A stretch of 51,812 nt of DNA from Bacteroidota bacterium (GCA_963169325.1 CAUJEY010000107.1:1-51812); one strand, 5' to 3'. Counted from the first letter of the stretch, positions 9,401 to 17,561 are shown. Numbers and translations: made by a program. Notes: generated by a model from the sequence alone, not told the origin.

Positions 9401-10188
9401 ACCTGCCACTGAGCGAACTGAGTCACGAGATATGGACTACCGAAGCCTGGTACACGATGAACGCAATTCCAGCCAACGACCCGGGCCGGATTGCCGCGCG
9501 GCCTGCCGCTCAACCCCGCGTGGATAACACTTTGACAGATCCGGAAAAGGCTGCCGGCTGGAAGTTGATTTTCGACGGCCAATCGCTTGCCGGCTGGCAC
9601 AACTATGGCAAAAAGACGATCGGGGCTGCCTGGGTAATTGATGATGGCGCCATCCACCTCCAAACTAAAGCCAAGGCCGATGGCGAGTGGCAGCAGCGCG
9701 ACGGCGGCGATATTCTGACCGCTGAAGAATACCAGGATTTTGAACTGGAACTGGATTGGAAAATAGGGCGCTGCGGCAATTCCGGCATTATCTACAATGT
9801 GGTGGAAGATGCCGCCAAATACACTTATGTGTGGGAAACCGGCCCTGAAATGCAGGTGCTCGACAATACCTGCCACCCCGACGCCCGTATACACAAGCAT
9901 CGCGCCGGCGACTTGTACGACCTGATTCCCTGCCGGTATGAAACGGTAAAAACCGCCGGGGAATGGAACCACGTGCGTTTAGTGAGCAAGGGTGGAAAAA
10001 TAGAGCACTGGCTCAACTACCGGAAATTGGTGGAATATGATATGAACTCGCCGGAGTGGCCGCGCCTTATAGCAGGCAGCAAATTTAAGGAAATGCCGGC
10101 CTTTGGAAAGGCAAAAAAAGGCCGGATTTCATTGCAGGATCATGGGGATCCCGTATGGTTTAAGAATGTGAAAATTCGGAAATTATAA
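6478..10188 (+). CDS. Large membrane-anchored cytochrome c / PA14 / beta-propeller / DUF1080 protein
   Basis: A 1236-residue multidomain protein. Residues 7-25 form a signal or membrane anchor. Residues 30-260 are a poorly defined N-terminal region. Residues 270-350 are a cytochrome c domain with heme site CRTCH (276-280) and a possible distal Met in AAMSAHPDLM. Residues about 395-525 resemble a PA14 carbohydrate-binding domain (LVSDDGSKLWLDN). Residues about 545-890 resemble a sorbosone/glucose dehydrogenase-like beta-propeller (GLRTPNGIGIGPDNELFVADNQ split over blades). The C-terminus from about 1025 is DUF1080 (GWKLIFDGQSLAGWHNYG to the end), the family described as 3-keto-disaccharide hydrolase. 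The combination suggests extracellular or periplasmic oxidative carbohydrate processing, but the reaction is inferred. Start: the next ATG is codon 3 and is equally possible. Confidence 0.85.
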   Translation: MLMRTSRTLFILLAIVIAGLWFWANRHDKVPAQADRPNDPWVFRSVLDLKPRMITFALNDDLWVAYSTDSCALYKAWAGGVAFEGAVYNMRHGPQPLSVGNAWFENKHGRPWTVTQNGKPEQPQTDYKGHRYTKGGHAEIMYDLVLADGRRIRINEQPEYLYRDRQRGLSRTFTVSGAPDGVQITLRANAGSIVHPTNIETNGAWKTTDTQPNNAAEGIHAMDVDGELTLNTDGPTNLTTMFVGSPLFPNPFAKNEEEAGAANVSPGERLMAKSDCRTCHNTAVKTVGPGYVQIAERYKNTPENVEMLTKKVTAGGSGNWGVAAMSAHPDLMPDDAKAMVSYILDLDEGEDDGAGGDVKVDLSAIPEGDWLKADAGIRGEDLTPGLVAKVLLLKKAPVKLADVNFGAKPDLVAIAGNVNAGPEDFGELKENFAVSVEGYLTLEKDDNILLQLVSDDGSKLWLDNRMLIDNDGLHGGEPKEAEVALRSGNHHLRIDYFQGGGGRELSLKWARPGSSGFEVIPESNFSHRRADTPQGAGGLGGAQGGIPGDGLALADVHPSYTLSQARPDEFLPKVAGLSFLSDGRLVVSTWDAMGGVYLLDNVESGDPKKIKMKLIAKGLAEPLGLHVVDDTIFVLQKQELTKLVDLDGDDIIDEYQCMAKGWKASANFHEFAFGLAYKDGYFYATLATAILPGGASARPQIPDRGKVMKISRATGEIEFVARGLRTPNGIGIGPDNELFVADNQGDWLPSSKIVHVKPGAFYGSYSVDSLAVAGMPIQQPVVWLPQDDIGNSPTEPILLNDGPYKNQLIHGDVCYGGLQRVFMEKVNGDYQGCVFMFTQGLEGGTNRLARAPDGSLYVGMIGNPGNWSQVDKFWYGLQRLKYNEGSTFEMLAVRAKSNGVEIEFTEPLRDGDGWDPAHYQVKQWWYKPTIEYGGPKMDETDMTVASASVSADRKKVFLEIPGIKPGHLVYLRLRNLPLSELSHEIWTTEAWYTMNAIPANDPGRIAARPAAQPRVDNTLTDPEKAAGWKLIFDGQSLAGWHNYGKKTIGAAWVIDDGAIHLQTKAKADGEWQQRDGGDILTAEEYQDFELELDWKIGRCGNSGIIYNVVEDAAKYTYVWETGPEMQVLDNTCHPDARIHKHRAGDLYDLIPCRYETVKTAGEWNHVRLVSKGGKIEHWLNYRKLVEYDMNSPEWPRLIAGSKFKEMPAFGKAKKGRISLQDHGDPVWFKNVKIRKL

Positions 10189-10261
10189 AAACAGAATTAT
10201 AAAAATTTGAATACAATTGCTTGATTTACTGTAAATTATATTCATATTAAATTTAAAAATT

Positions 10262-10325
10262 AAACCACAGAGTACACAAAGGGCACAAAGAAAGACTAAT
10301 GTGTACTTTGTGTACTCTGTGGTTT
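10262..10325. repeat. Palindromic repeat of the CACAGAG/ACACAAAG type
   Basis: Perfect 20-bp arms AAACCACAGAGTACACAAAG (10262-10281) and its complement (10306-10325) surround a 24-nt loop that repeats the GCACAAAG motif. It stands between two convergent genes and could end transcription from both sides. Its periodic pattern resembles the palindromes at 38856 and 45299. Confidence 0.85.
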
Positions 10326-10376
10326 TAAAAATTACTGCTAAAAAGATATCAGCCGTAGTAGCTGTGGGTCAAAAAA

Positions 10377-10438
10377 ATTAAACGACAAAGTACACAAATA
10401 CCACAATGAAAAAATTAATGGGGGCTCTGTCGTTTAAT
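10377..10438. repeat. Second, decayed palindrome of the same type
   Basis: ATTAAACGACA (10377-10387) and TGTCGTTTAAT (10428-10438) are perfect 11-bp arms. The interior still holds AAAGTACACAAA as in the palindrome 50 bp before it, so this looks like a degenerate neighbouring copy. It ends 11 bp before the stop of the fasciclin gene. Confidence 0.65.
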
Positions 10439-10449
10439 GATACTAACTC

Positions 10450-11382
10450 TTACGGCAAGATCACCTTGTCAATCGCATGCACCACGCCATTACTGCCTTG
10501 CACATCCACGGCAATAATATTGGAAACACGGTTTTTAGCATCGGTGATTTTTGCACCATTCGTCAGGTTAACGGTGAATTTGCCTCCCTGGAACGTGGTG
10601 ACCTGTTGTCCGTTCGTGAGTTGGCTGGAGCGTACGTTAGCGCCACTCACTACGTGGTATTGCAACACGGCATTCAACGTGGCTGCCGGAATATCATTCA
10701 GGCTGCTGGCGCCGAGTTCCTGGAGCAACGCGACAAAGGCGGCGTTCGTCGGCGCAAAAACCGTGAACGGACCTGTGCCGGAAAGAATGGACACGTAGTC
10801 GACACCCAGATCGGGGCGCGTGAGCGCTGTTACCAGGATGGAAAAGTCAGGATTGTTCAGGGCGTGGTTCACCACGTTGGGGATGGTCAGCACTTTATCG
10901 ATGATGTGCACTACTCCATTGGAGCCGATGACATCGGCTGTCGTCACGGTGGCCGTATTGTTGAATTTGACGCCGGAGGTCTTTTCTACATAAAGACTGA
11001 TGGGGCTGTTGTTCGGTCCGGTAGCGAGCGTGGTTACATAGCCGGTAGCCAGGTCGCCGGAGCGCACGGAACCGCTGATAACGTGGTTCAACAAAATAGC
11101 GCGCAGTTGATCCACCGGAATATCGTTCAGGCTGGTTGCGCCCAGAGTGTTCAACAGGGCGGTAAATGCGTCATTGGTCGGCGCCAACACGGTGAAAGGG
11201 CCGTCTCCATTCAGGGTAGTGATCAGATCGGCGCGTTGGAGGGCATCCACCAGAATGCTGAGGTTGGCATTGGACACTGCCAGATCGGCTACGGATGGCG
11301 GATTCTCGTCGTCATCTTTGCAGGAAGTGAACAAAACGCCCGCACTCAGGGCAAAAAGAAGGAAATACATTAAATTTTTCAT
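10450..11382 (-). CDS. Two-domain fasciclin (FAS1) lipoprotein
   Basis: The 310-residue protein has a lipoprotein signal with lipobox FTSC (Cys21) followed by an acidic KDDDENPP stretch, which in Bacteroidota often accompanies surface-exported lipoproteins. Two FAS1 domains follow at about residues 35-165 and 170-308. Each has the H1 motif (GPFTVLAPTNDAFTALL and GPFTVFAPTNAAFVALL) and the H2-like end (GVVHIIDKVL and GVVHAIDKVI). FAS1 domains mediate adhesion or polysaccharide contact. The partner is unknown. It is convergent with the DUF1080 gene. Confidence 0.93.
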   Translation of the reverse strand: MKNLMYFLLFALSAGVLFTSCKDDDENPPSVADLAVSNANLSILVDALQRADLITTLNGDGPFTVLAPTNDAFTALLNTLGATSLNDIPVDQLRAILLNHVISGSVRSGDLATGYVTTLATGPNNSPISLYVEKTSGVKFNNTATVTTADVIGSNGVVHIIDKVLTIPNVVNHALNNPDFSILVTALTRPDLGVDYVSILSGTGPFTVFAPTNAAFVALLQELGASSLNDIPAATLNAVLQYHVVSGANVRSSQLTNGQQVTTFQGGKFTVNLTNGAKITDAKNRVSNIIAVDVQGSNGVVHAIDKVILP

Positions 11383-11588
11383 GCTGAGTAGTGTTTGACT
11401 AAATGAATGTTTGTTTCGAAAGAATGCGGGATAAACATGGGGGGAAGATATTTTGTTTAATTAATTCGATATTTTTTGAAAAAATAATTAAACAAAACAG
11501 AGTAAAAGCCTTCAATGTCCGGAGTGTTGGCTTGTTTTAATAGATGCTAAATCAGTGGAGCACAGAAATTTTGAGGAGATTGCTTCAA

Positions 11589-11623
11589 TTTGTCCAAAAA
11601 GAATTCCGGACTTTATACATTTG
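11589..11623 (+). promoter_or_regulatory. Candidate promoter of the MFS gene
   Basis: TTTG at 11589-11592 and the perfect -7 box TACATTTG at 11616-11623 (23-bp spacer) lie 27 bp before the ATG at 11651. Because this box is downstream of an earlier in-frame ATG at 11555, it supports 11651 as the real start. Confidence 0.5.
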
Positions 11624-11650
11624 GCCGTCTATCATTTCAAAACGAAAAAC

Positions 11651-12871
11651 ATGTCCAACGTCAACGCTCAGCGGCTTTTCACAGCCAGTTGTTTTGCCCT
11701 GGTTACCACAGCCTTCGCTTTCGCCATTCGCGCAGGCATACTCGGCGAGCTGGCCCTGAAATTCGGCCTCACCGACACCCAATTGGGGTACATCAATCAA
11801 ATGGCCATTCTCGGTTTTCCCATTGCCACCATGGTCGGCGGCTGGCTCTACAATGCCTTCGGCGCAAAACGAATGATGTATCTGGCCTTGAGCACCCACC
11901 TGCTGGGCATCCTGATGACTATTTTTGCCGGAGATTTCTGGACGCTGCTCTTGTCCAACTTTTTCATCGGTTTTGGTAATGGTACGGTGGAGGCCGCCTG
12001 CAATCCGATGATTTCCAATATGTTCAAGAACAACCAGACGACCATGCTCAACCGCTTTCACGTTTGGTTTCCCGGCGGGATTTTCCTGGGCGCGCTGATT
12101 TCCCAATTTATTTCCAACTCTGACTTTATTTCAAATACTGGCTTCGGTTGGCAGATACAAATCGGCGTGATGCTCATCCCGACCGTTATTTACGCATATC
12201 TTTTCTGGGGACAATCTTTCCCCGAACGCGAAGCAGCCGGACAAGCTACCGTATCCGAAAATCTGAAGGGCATTTTCTCGCCTTTATACCTGTTTATGAT
12301 TTTTTGCATGGTGCTTACTGCCAACACAGAACTGAGTACTCAGCAATGGGTGGAACGCCTGCTCGGCTCGGCAGGGGCGCAGCCGATGCTGATTTTGGCT
12401 ATGGTAACCGGTCTGATGGCCGTAGGCCGTTATTTCGCCGGGCCTATCGTACACCGGCTCAATCCGACCGGCGTGTTGTGGGGCGGGTCGATCATTGCAC
12501 TCTTGGGTATCTTCCTGATGAGCCAGTCTACCGGACCCATGATTTATGTTTCCGCCATTTTGTTTGCCATCGGCGTATGTTATTTCTGGCCGACTATGCT
12601 GGGTTTTACCGGTGAAAATATCCCCAAATCAGGTGCTTTGGGCATGTCGCTGATGGGTGGTGCGGGTATGTTCGCCGTGTCGATGGTACAGCCCATCGTG
12701 GGTGGCTGGCTGGATGCGGCGCGGGAAGCCGCCAAAGCCACCAGTGCTACCCCCGAAGCTGCCGACCTAGCTGCCGGGCAGGCTACCCTGACGCACCTGA
12801 TGATTTTTCCGGCCATCCTGGTGGTGGCATTCGGAGGCTTGTGGTTTTATATGCGTGGAAGGAAAAATTGA
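11651..12871 (+). CDS. MFS transporter
   Basis: A 406-residue inner-membrane carrier with about twelve hydrophobic segments. Between segments 2 and 3 it has the MFS loop GGWLYNAFGAKRMMYLAL, a variant of the GxLaDrxGrr/k motif. The pattern (IGFGNGTVEAACNPMISNMF, then a long central loop and a second half starting LYLFMIFCMVL) resembles sugar-type MFS carriers of Bacteroidota, but the substrate cannot be assigned. I chose the start at 11651. The extension to 11555 adds 32 polar residues without a membrane role and covers the promoter. The gene ends 10 bp from the convergent glucosaminidase gene. Confidence 0.88.
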   Translation: MSNVNAQRLFTASCFALVTTAFAFAIRAGILGELALKFGLTDTQLGYINQMAILGFPIATMVGGWLYNAFGAKRMMYLALSTHLLGILMTIFAGDFWTLLLSNFFIGFGNGTVEAACNPMISNMFKNNQTTMLNRFHVWFPGGIFLGALISQFISNSDFISNTGFGWQIQIGVMLIPTVIYAYLFWGQSFPEREAAGQATVSENLKGIFSPLYLFMIFCMVLTANTELSTQQWVERLLGSAGAQPMLILAMVTGLMAVGRYFAGPIVHRLNPTGVLWGGSIIALLGIFLMSQSTGPMIYVSAILFAIGVCYFWPTMLGFTGENIPKSGALGMSLMGGAGMFAVSMVQPIVGGWLDAAREAAKATSATPEAADLAAGQATLTHLMIFPAILVVAFGGLWFYMRGRKN

Positions 12872-12881
12872 ATATTGAGAA

Positions 12882-13781
12882 CTACCGGTCATATCGGTGC
12901 AGATCATATTTCTCAATCACTCCAATTAGTTTCTCCGCATACGTACGGTCGGTGGCATATCCCAACTGTTTAAGCCCCTGAGCCCATTTACGATAGTCTC
13001 GACCGTGCTTTTTCAGGCGGGCGTAGCGGCCACCGGCCAGCATTTGGCTATGGGCGCGCCAGCTTTCCCATGGGTTGGTAAATTTCCGGAAGAAATCTTT
13101 GTGGTGGTCGTCGAAAAAATTGGAGCAATGCCCCGGTCTGCATTTTTTGGAAAAACATTTGATCCCGAAATGGTTGTTGTTGCGCTGTGCCAATTTGCTG
13201 GTGCCGAAGCGGCTTTCCACCAAGCCCTGGGCAAGACTTATACTTGCTGGAATGCCATATTTTTGCATTTCCACTATAGCGATTTTACTAAACCGGTCGA
13301 TATACGCCTGCGTTTGCCCATCCCGCATATCGTACACACTCAGCGGAGCGGCTTCATTGGTGCTTTTCCGTTTTTTAGGACGTTCGGCATATTCCTCTGG
13401 TTCCGGTACATCGAGCGATGTTTCCACCGGCATGCCTTCGGAAAGAGCGGTTGCCGGATTTTGAGAAAATATCCAGAATTCCTGCTTGGAAAACAGCAGA
13501 ATGTAGCCTGCTACGGCCAAAGTGGCTAATTTCAGGGTCGTTTGCCGGCGGAAAATACCTCCGGTGTACCGGTTGGCCTGGAAACAAAGCGCTATCCAGT
13601 TGCGCCGGAAACGCAGGAGTATTTGCCGGAAAAGCACCCTTAGCGGCAAGTCCTCGGGCGGATCCTGAAAAAAACGGCCCGGTGCAGCTGCGTTTCGGCG
13701 TTGGTTTGTTTGGGGGTTAATGCGTACTTTAGGCTGCTGGCCATTATTTTCTGATTCGGCGTACCATTTCATTTTTCCCAT
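12882..13781 (-). CDS. Glucosaminidase-domain peptidoglycan hydrolase (GH73-like)
   Basis: The 299-residue protein has a basic, proline-rich cytoplasmic N-terminus and a single membrane segment near residues 83-97 (LKLATLAVAGYILLF). A linker follows, then a C-terminal glucosaminidase domain (about 150-299) with ISLAQGLVESRFGTSKLA, whose Glu is the expected catalytic acid, and HFGIKCF. This fits a membrane-anchored enzyme cleaving N-acetylglucosaminyl bonds in peptidoglycan during growth or division. The basic N-terminal tail of about 80 residues is longer than in simple family members. Confidence 0.9.
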   Translation of the reverse strand: MGKMKWYAESENNGQQPKVRINPQTNQRRNAAAPGRFFQDPPEDLPLRVLFRQILLRFRRNWIALCFQANRYTGGIFRRQTTLKLATLAVAGYILLFSKQEFWIFSQNPATALSEGMPVETSLDVPEPEEYAERPKKRKSTNEAAPLSVYDMRDGQTQAYIDRFSKIAIVEMQKYGIPASISLAQGLVESRFGTSKLAQRNNNHFGIKCFSKKCRPGHCSNFFDDHHKDFFRKFTNPWESWRAHSQMLAGGRYARLKKHGRDYRKWAQGLKQLGYATDRTYAEKLIGVIEKYDLHRYDR

Positions 13782-13836
13782 GATTACAGCGGAATACAGG
13801 ATGAACAGTTATTGTTTTAAACAATTTAATTTCGAG

Positions 13837-13844
13837 CAAATTTA
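13837..13844 (-). promoter_or_regulatory. Candidate -7 box of the glucosaminidase gene
   Basis: On the minus strand TAAATTTG is a full match to TAnnTTTG, 55 bp upstream of the start codon at 13781, in an AT-rich stretch. The 267-bp gap between this gene and the divergent sigma-factor gene holds nothing else I can recognise. Confidence 0.4.
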
Positions 13845-14048
13845 AAACAATATGTAGTTAATATGCAACACTTTTCTGAAAAATAATTTCACCGAACGCA
13901 TAACTCGCACACTGTCAGGCATCTTTTTTTGAGCTAATGGCGCCATACAGGCAGCATTCGGGGGCGCTGCCGCGTTATTGCTTTGCTCGCAAGAGGGCGG
14001 GCCCGCCGAAACGCCACCTTTTCTGAACATTCGAACCGAAGTTAACCT

Positions 14049-14627
14049 ATGGATTTCGCCCTCCAATTGGAACGCACAGAACATAACCTGATCACAGCAC
14101 TTACCCGGCAGGAACGTTGGGCACAGCAGCAATTGTACGAACAGTACTATGGCAAAATGATGGGAATATGTTTGCGTTATGCCGGCTCGCGCGACGAAGC
14201 GCTCGACCTGCTACACGAAGGCTTTATCAAGGTGTTCCAGAATATAACCCGCTATAAGCCAGGGACTTCTCTGCCGGCGTGGATCAGGACCATCATGGTG
14301 AATACCTGTATCGATTATTACCGCAGAACCATTCGCCGCAGGACGGAGGACATCAATGAAGCGCATTACCTGTCGAACGACGACCCGGATGCCCTGAGTC
14401 ACCTGACCGAACAGGAAATCCTGGCCGCCGTTCAGGAGTTGTCGCCGGCCTATCGCGCAGTGTTCAATTTGTACGTGGTGGAGGGGTATTCCCATAAAGA
14501 AATAGGCGAGGCCCTGCAAATCACGGAGAGTACCTCAAGAAGCAACCTGGTTAAAGCACGCATTAAATTAAAAGATTACTTCACCTCCCGGCGGATGGAA
14601 TTCGAAGTGGGTGAAGATGAATCCTGA
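14049..14627 (+). CDS. ECF-type RNA polymerase sigma factor
   Basis: A 192-residue sigma-70 family member. Region 2 (residues 25-95) includes LYEQYYGKMMGICLRYAGSR, the DEALDLLHEGFIKVF helix and PAWIRTIMVNTCIDYYRR. Region 4 (residues 120-185) has the helix-turn-helix YSHKEIGEALQITESTSRSN. Regions 1 and 3 are absent, as expected for ECF factors. It probably controls a small regulon, likely in response to a signal passed by the membrane protein encoded 38 bp downstream. The direct target promoters cannot be told from this window. Confidence 0.95.
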   Translation: MDFALQLERTEHNLITALTRQERWAQQQLYEQYYGKMMGICLRYAGSRDEALDLLHEGFIKVFQNITRYKPGTSLPAWIRTIMVNTCIDYYRRTIRRRTEDINEAHYLSNDDPDALSHLTEQEILAAVQELSPAYRAVFNLYVVEGYSHKEIGEALQITESTSRSNLVKARIKLKDYFTSRRMEFEVGEDES

Positions 14628-14665
14628 GTCACGGTTAACAAAAACTGAACTCAAGAACTTAAAGT

Positions 14666-16027
14666 ATGAGCGAACAGCATTTTGATGTACAGATGAAGCA
14701 GGTTTTGGAAAACCTGGAGGCGCCTTACGAAGCGGGTAGCTGGGCGTTGTTGGAACGCCGTTTGGACGGCTTGATTGCCGAGGAACACCCGGCGCCGGTG
14801 GAACCGATTGATAAGATGGTGTACCATACGTTGGAACGACTGGAAGCGCCTTACCAACCGGCCCATTGGGACCTGCTGGCGCAGCGTATGCAGCAGCAAA
14901 CGATGCTTATCCGTCGTATCCGCTTGACCAAAATCGCGGAAGCAGCTATTTTGTTGTTACTGCTGGTCAATCTGAATCATTTCTTCGGGCCGGAGTCGGC
15001 TCCCGGGCGGGTTAAGCCCAAAATTCAGCGCCCGGATGTCCCCGTAGCTTCGGCAAATCCCGGTCATGCGCCGCGGCATGCTAAAACTCCCGGGCAAAAT
15101 GATCAGGGTATGGTAGCCGGAACTTGGGGGCAATTTCCGATTCAGCCGGCAGTTTCCGGCCGGCACACAACCGATGTGCTTTCACTGGATTATCGCACTG
15201 CCCAAAGCGTGTCGGGCGTGATGCATGATCTTCAGAAAATGGCCGAACAAGCACAAAACCGGATTGCCGCTGGTGTTTCATCCGACGAACTTTTACCCTT
15301 CAATGCCTTTGCTGCTTTGGATTTGCCGGTCCGGACGGCTGACATGCCCGCCGCGCCTACCAAGAAGTTTCGGGATCGCAGCCCGGTTTATTTTGCCACT
15401 TATGCTTCCGCCGATCAAAATATGGTGCTGATCAACGGTTCGCGCCGGCTCAGCAACGGATACGGCGCCGGTGTTGCCGTCGGACTGCGCAAAAACAAAT
15501 GGGGTGTAGAAACCGGCATTGTTTACGGGCATAACGACTATGAGCCGCATAAGCAAGTCGAAATTTATAAGGGAAATTTGCCAAACGGCTATTACGGCTC
15601 CACCCTGACGAACGCGCAAACGGACCTGGTAAGCGTGCCGCTAAAAGTAAGTCGCCAGATTGCGAAAGCAGGGAGAATGACTGCTCGGGCCGTTGCGGGT
15701 GTGACGACGAGTTTTGCCGTTCAAAAAGGGTATGACTACGGCACTATCCTGTACAATGATCCGAATCCGCCGTCGACTCAATCTAATCCGGGCAATCCGA
15801 AACTCCGAAAATCCGGACATGGCGTGCTGGAAAATGGCGGACTTGGCGGAAATGTATATGCCACCGTTGACGCTGGCATTCGCCTCGAGCAACCGCTGGG
15901 AAGCGGTCGTTACACCGCCTTTATCGAACCCGGTTATCGCCAGTCGCTCTCCCGTAAAGGCGTGGGCCCCAACCGGGAACCCGTCAATACGCTGACGTTG
16001 CAGGCAGGAGTCATGACGTATTTATAA
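14666..16027 (+). CDS. Anti-sigma-like membrane protein with outer-membrane-barrel-like C-terminus
   Basis: A 453-residue protein following the ECF sigma gene. The cytoplasmic N-terminus holds two copies of one motif, LENLEAPYEAGSWALLERRL (14-33) and LERLEAPYQPAHWDLLAQRM (55-74). A membrane segment follows at about 88-107. A proline-rich linker leads to a C-terminal domain (about 235-453) of alternating polar and hydrophobic strands with aromatic turns, as in outer-membrane barrel families. The gene order argues that it regulates the sigma factor by sequestration, although no canonical zinc anti-sigma motif is present. How a barrel-like part works behind a single inner-membrane helix is unclear. 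Confidence 0.7.
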   Translation: MSEQHFDVQMKQVLENLEAPYEAGSWALLERRLDGLIAEEHPAPVEPIDKMVYHTLERLEAPYQPAHWDLLAQRMQQQTMLIRRIRLTKIAEAAILLLLLVNLNHFFGPESAPGRVKPKIQRPDVPVASANPGHAPRHAKTPGQNDQGMVAGTWGQFPIQPAVSGRHTTDVLSLDYRTAQSVSGVMHDLQKMAEQAQNRIAAGVSSDELLPFNAFAALDLPVRTADMPAAPTKKFRDRSPVYFATYASADQNMVLINGSRRLSNGYGAGVAVGLRKNKWGVETGIVYGHNDYEPHKQVEIYKGNLPNGYYGSTLTNAQTDLVSVPLKVSRQIAKAGRMTARAVAGVTTSFAVQKGYDYGTILYNDPNPPSTQSNPGNPKLRKSGHGVLENGGLGGNVYATVDAGIRLEQPLGSGRYTAFIEPGYRQSLSRKGVGPNREPVNTLTLQAGVMTYL

Positions 16028-16127
16028 AGTCAAAATGTAAAATGTAAAAGTCAAAATATAAAAGGAACGCAGCATGTACGCGGCGTTCCTTTTATATTTT
16101 GACTTTTACATTTTACATTTTGACTTT
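16026..16127. repeat. Perfect 45-bp-arm palindrome filling a convergent intergenic gap
   Basis: Arms at 16026-16070 and 16083-16127 are exact reverse complements, with a 12-nt loop. Each arm is made of AAAATGTAA/AAAGTCAAAAT-type short repeats followed by AAAAGGAACGC. The element spans exactly from the stop codon of the barrel-protein gene to the stop codon of the TlpA-like gene and should work as a bidirectional terminator. Confidence 0.95.
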
Positions 16128-17518
16128 TACTCTCCGAATATTTCCTTCAATTTTTCGCCCAGTTGTTCCCCGCGAAGGTTGCGCTGGATAATTTTTCCTT
16201 CCCGGTCGAGCAGGAGCGTTTGCGGAATGGAGCTGACGGAATAGAGTTTAGCGTGTTCGCTGCTCCAGCCTTTCAGGTCGCTGATATGGTGCCAGCCGAG
16301 GCCGTCCGCTTCAATAGCTTTTTTCCAGGCGCCTGCTTCGCGATCGAGGCTGACGCCGAGGATTTCAAAACCTTTGGGGTTGTATTTTTTGTACATAGCC
16401 ACCACATTAGGGTTTTCCCGGCGGCAGGGGCCGCACCAGCTGGCCCAGAAATCAACCAGCACATATTTGCCGCGCAAGTTGCTCAACGAATAAGGCGCCC
16501 CCTCCGGCGTGTTTCCAACCAGGTCGGGCGCTTCCATGCCGGGCGTGGAAGTTGAAGTTTGTTTCAGGGAATATTCGAGCGGGCCGATTTCCCCCATGTC
16601 TTTCGTCCGGTAAGCATCGATGTATTTCCTTGCGTACACATGGAAATCCGGGTGATTTGACGCTTTGAACCCGGCGATAATACCGGATAATGCCCGGCGA
16701 TGGGCGTTGGTGCCTGGGGTAAGTTTGGCCAGTTGTGTTTCGGCCATTTGTTTGGACGTATTCGCATTGGCGCCCAGTTGCGACAAGGTGCTGACATAAT
16801 TTTGGAAGGCGTCCATCATATCGGGTGTTTCCTCGTATGCCGCGTCGTTTATTTTGGCGTAACTAAAAAATTCCTTTGCGTAAAAATCCATTTCGTCGGA
16901 ATATCCCGTTCGGCCGGTATGATAATCCGGCGACAATTGCAGGGTAGCGGAGCGCCAAAGCAACGGGCTGGCTGTTTTAAGGGAATCCAGGAACACCGTT
17001 TTCTCCTGATCCAAACTGACGAGACGGGTATTGACTTCGCTAATGGTTTCGGCATTACGGCTGGAACGGGCCATCCGGAATTCATTGCGCAACTGGTCGC
17101 CGGCTGTGCGCAGGGCTATAACCCGTTTTTGCATGTTTTCAAGTGCCTTGTTTGCCGGCGAGCCGGTGGTACGACCGAGGGCCATATATTCGGCATTCGC
17201 ATACAGGGTCAGTTGTTTTTCCTCCCCCAAAATAATGCGACCGTTCATCGTTGCATCGAATCCGATACTATACAGTTTGGCTTTGGAGGCCGGAACGGTA
17301 AGCAGGAAAGAACTGTCGGGCTGCCGCGGCCCGCGGGCCACTTCGCGGTAGGCCAGGCCGACTTGTTCAAACAGTGTAATATGGGTGCTTGTAGCCGGTG
17401 CGCCGACGATTTTACAGGTCAGTGTCACGTCATTTCCAGCCTTGGCAGTAGCCTGGGCCGGTTTCTGATACGCCTGCAAAGAGAGCGGAAGCAGCAGAAA
17501 TAAAAATAGTTTTTTCAT
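16127..17518 (-). CDS. TlpA/AhpC-TSA family thioredoxin-like lipoprotein or periplasmic protein
   Basis: The 463-residue protein has an N-terminal signal peptide (cleavage after about residue 16) and a DUF4369-like N-terminal region (30-130). A helical middle segment follows, then a C-terminal thioredoxin fold (about 325-463) with the redox site WCGPC (Cys362, Cys365) and the cis-proline context SSIPQTLLLDREGKI. This architecture is common in Bacteroidota and is thought to reduce or isomerise disulfides of envelope proteins. It is convergent with the sigma-factor operon, with a shared palindrome at the 3' end. The specific target is unknown. Confidence 0.92.
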   Translation of the reverse strand: MKKLFLFLLLPLSLQAYQKPAQATAKAGNDVTLTCKIVGAPATSTHITLFEQVGLAYREVARGPRQPDSSFLLTVPASKAKLYSIGFDATMNGRIILGEEKQLTLYANAEYMALGRTTGSPANKALENMQKRVIALRTAGDQLRNEFRMARSSRNAETISEVNTRLVSLDQEKTVFLDSLKTASPLLWRSATLQLSPDYHTGRTGYSDEMDFYAKEFFSYAKINDAAYEETPDMMDAFQNYVSTLSQLGANANTSKQMAETQLAKLTPGTNAHRRALSGIIAGFKASNHPDFHVYARKYIDAYRTKDMGEIGPLEYSLKQTSTSTPGMEAPDLVGNTPEGAPYSLSNLRGKYVLVDFWASWCGPCRRENPNVVAMYKKYNPKGFEILGVSLDREAGAWKKAIEADGLGWHHISDLKGWSSEHAKLYSVSSIPQTLLLDREGKIIQRNLRGEQLGEKLKEIFGE

Positions 17519-17561
17519 GTCAAACCAGATATAATGTTGAATGTGTTCGGGCGAAAAGATG

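Noticed and set aside
11555-11650. Longer MFS start at 11555
   Set aside because: The added residues are polar without membrane character and the best promoter lies inside this stretch.
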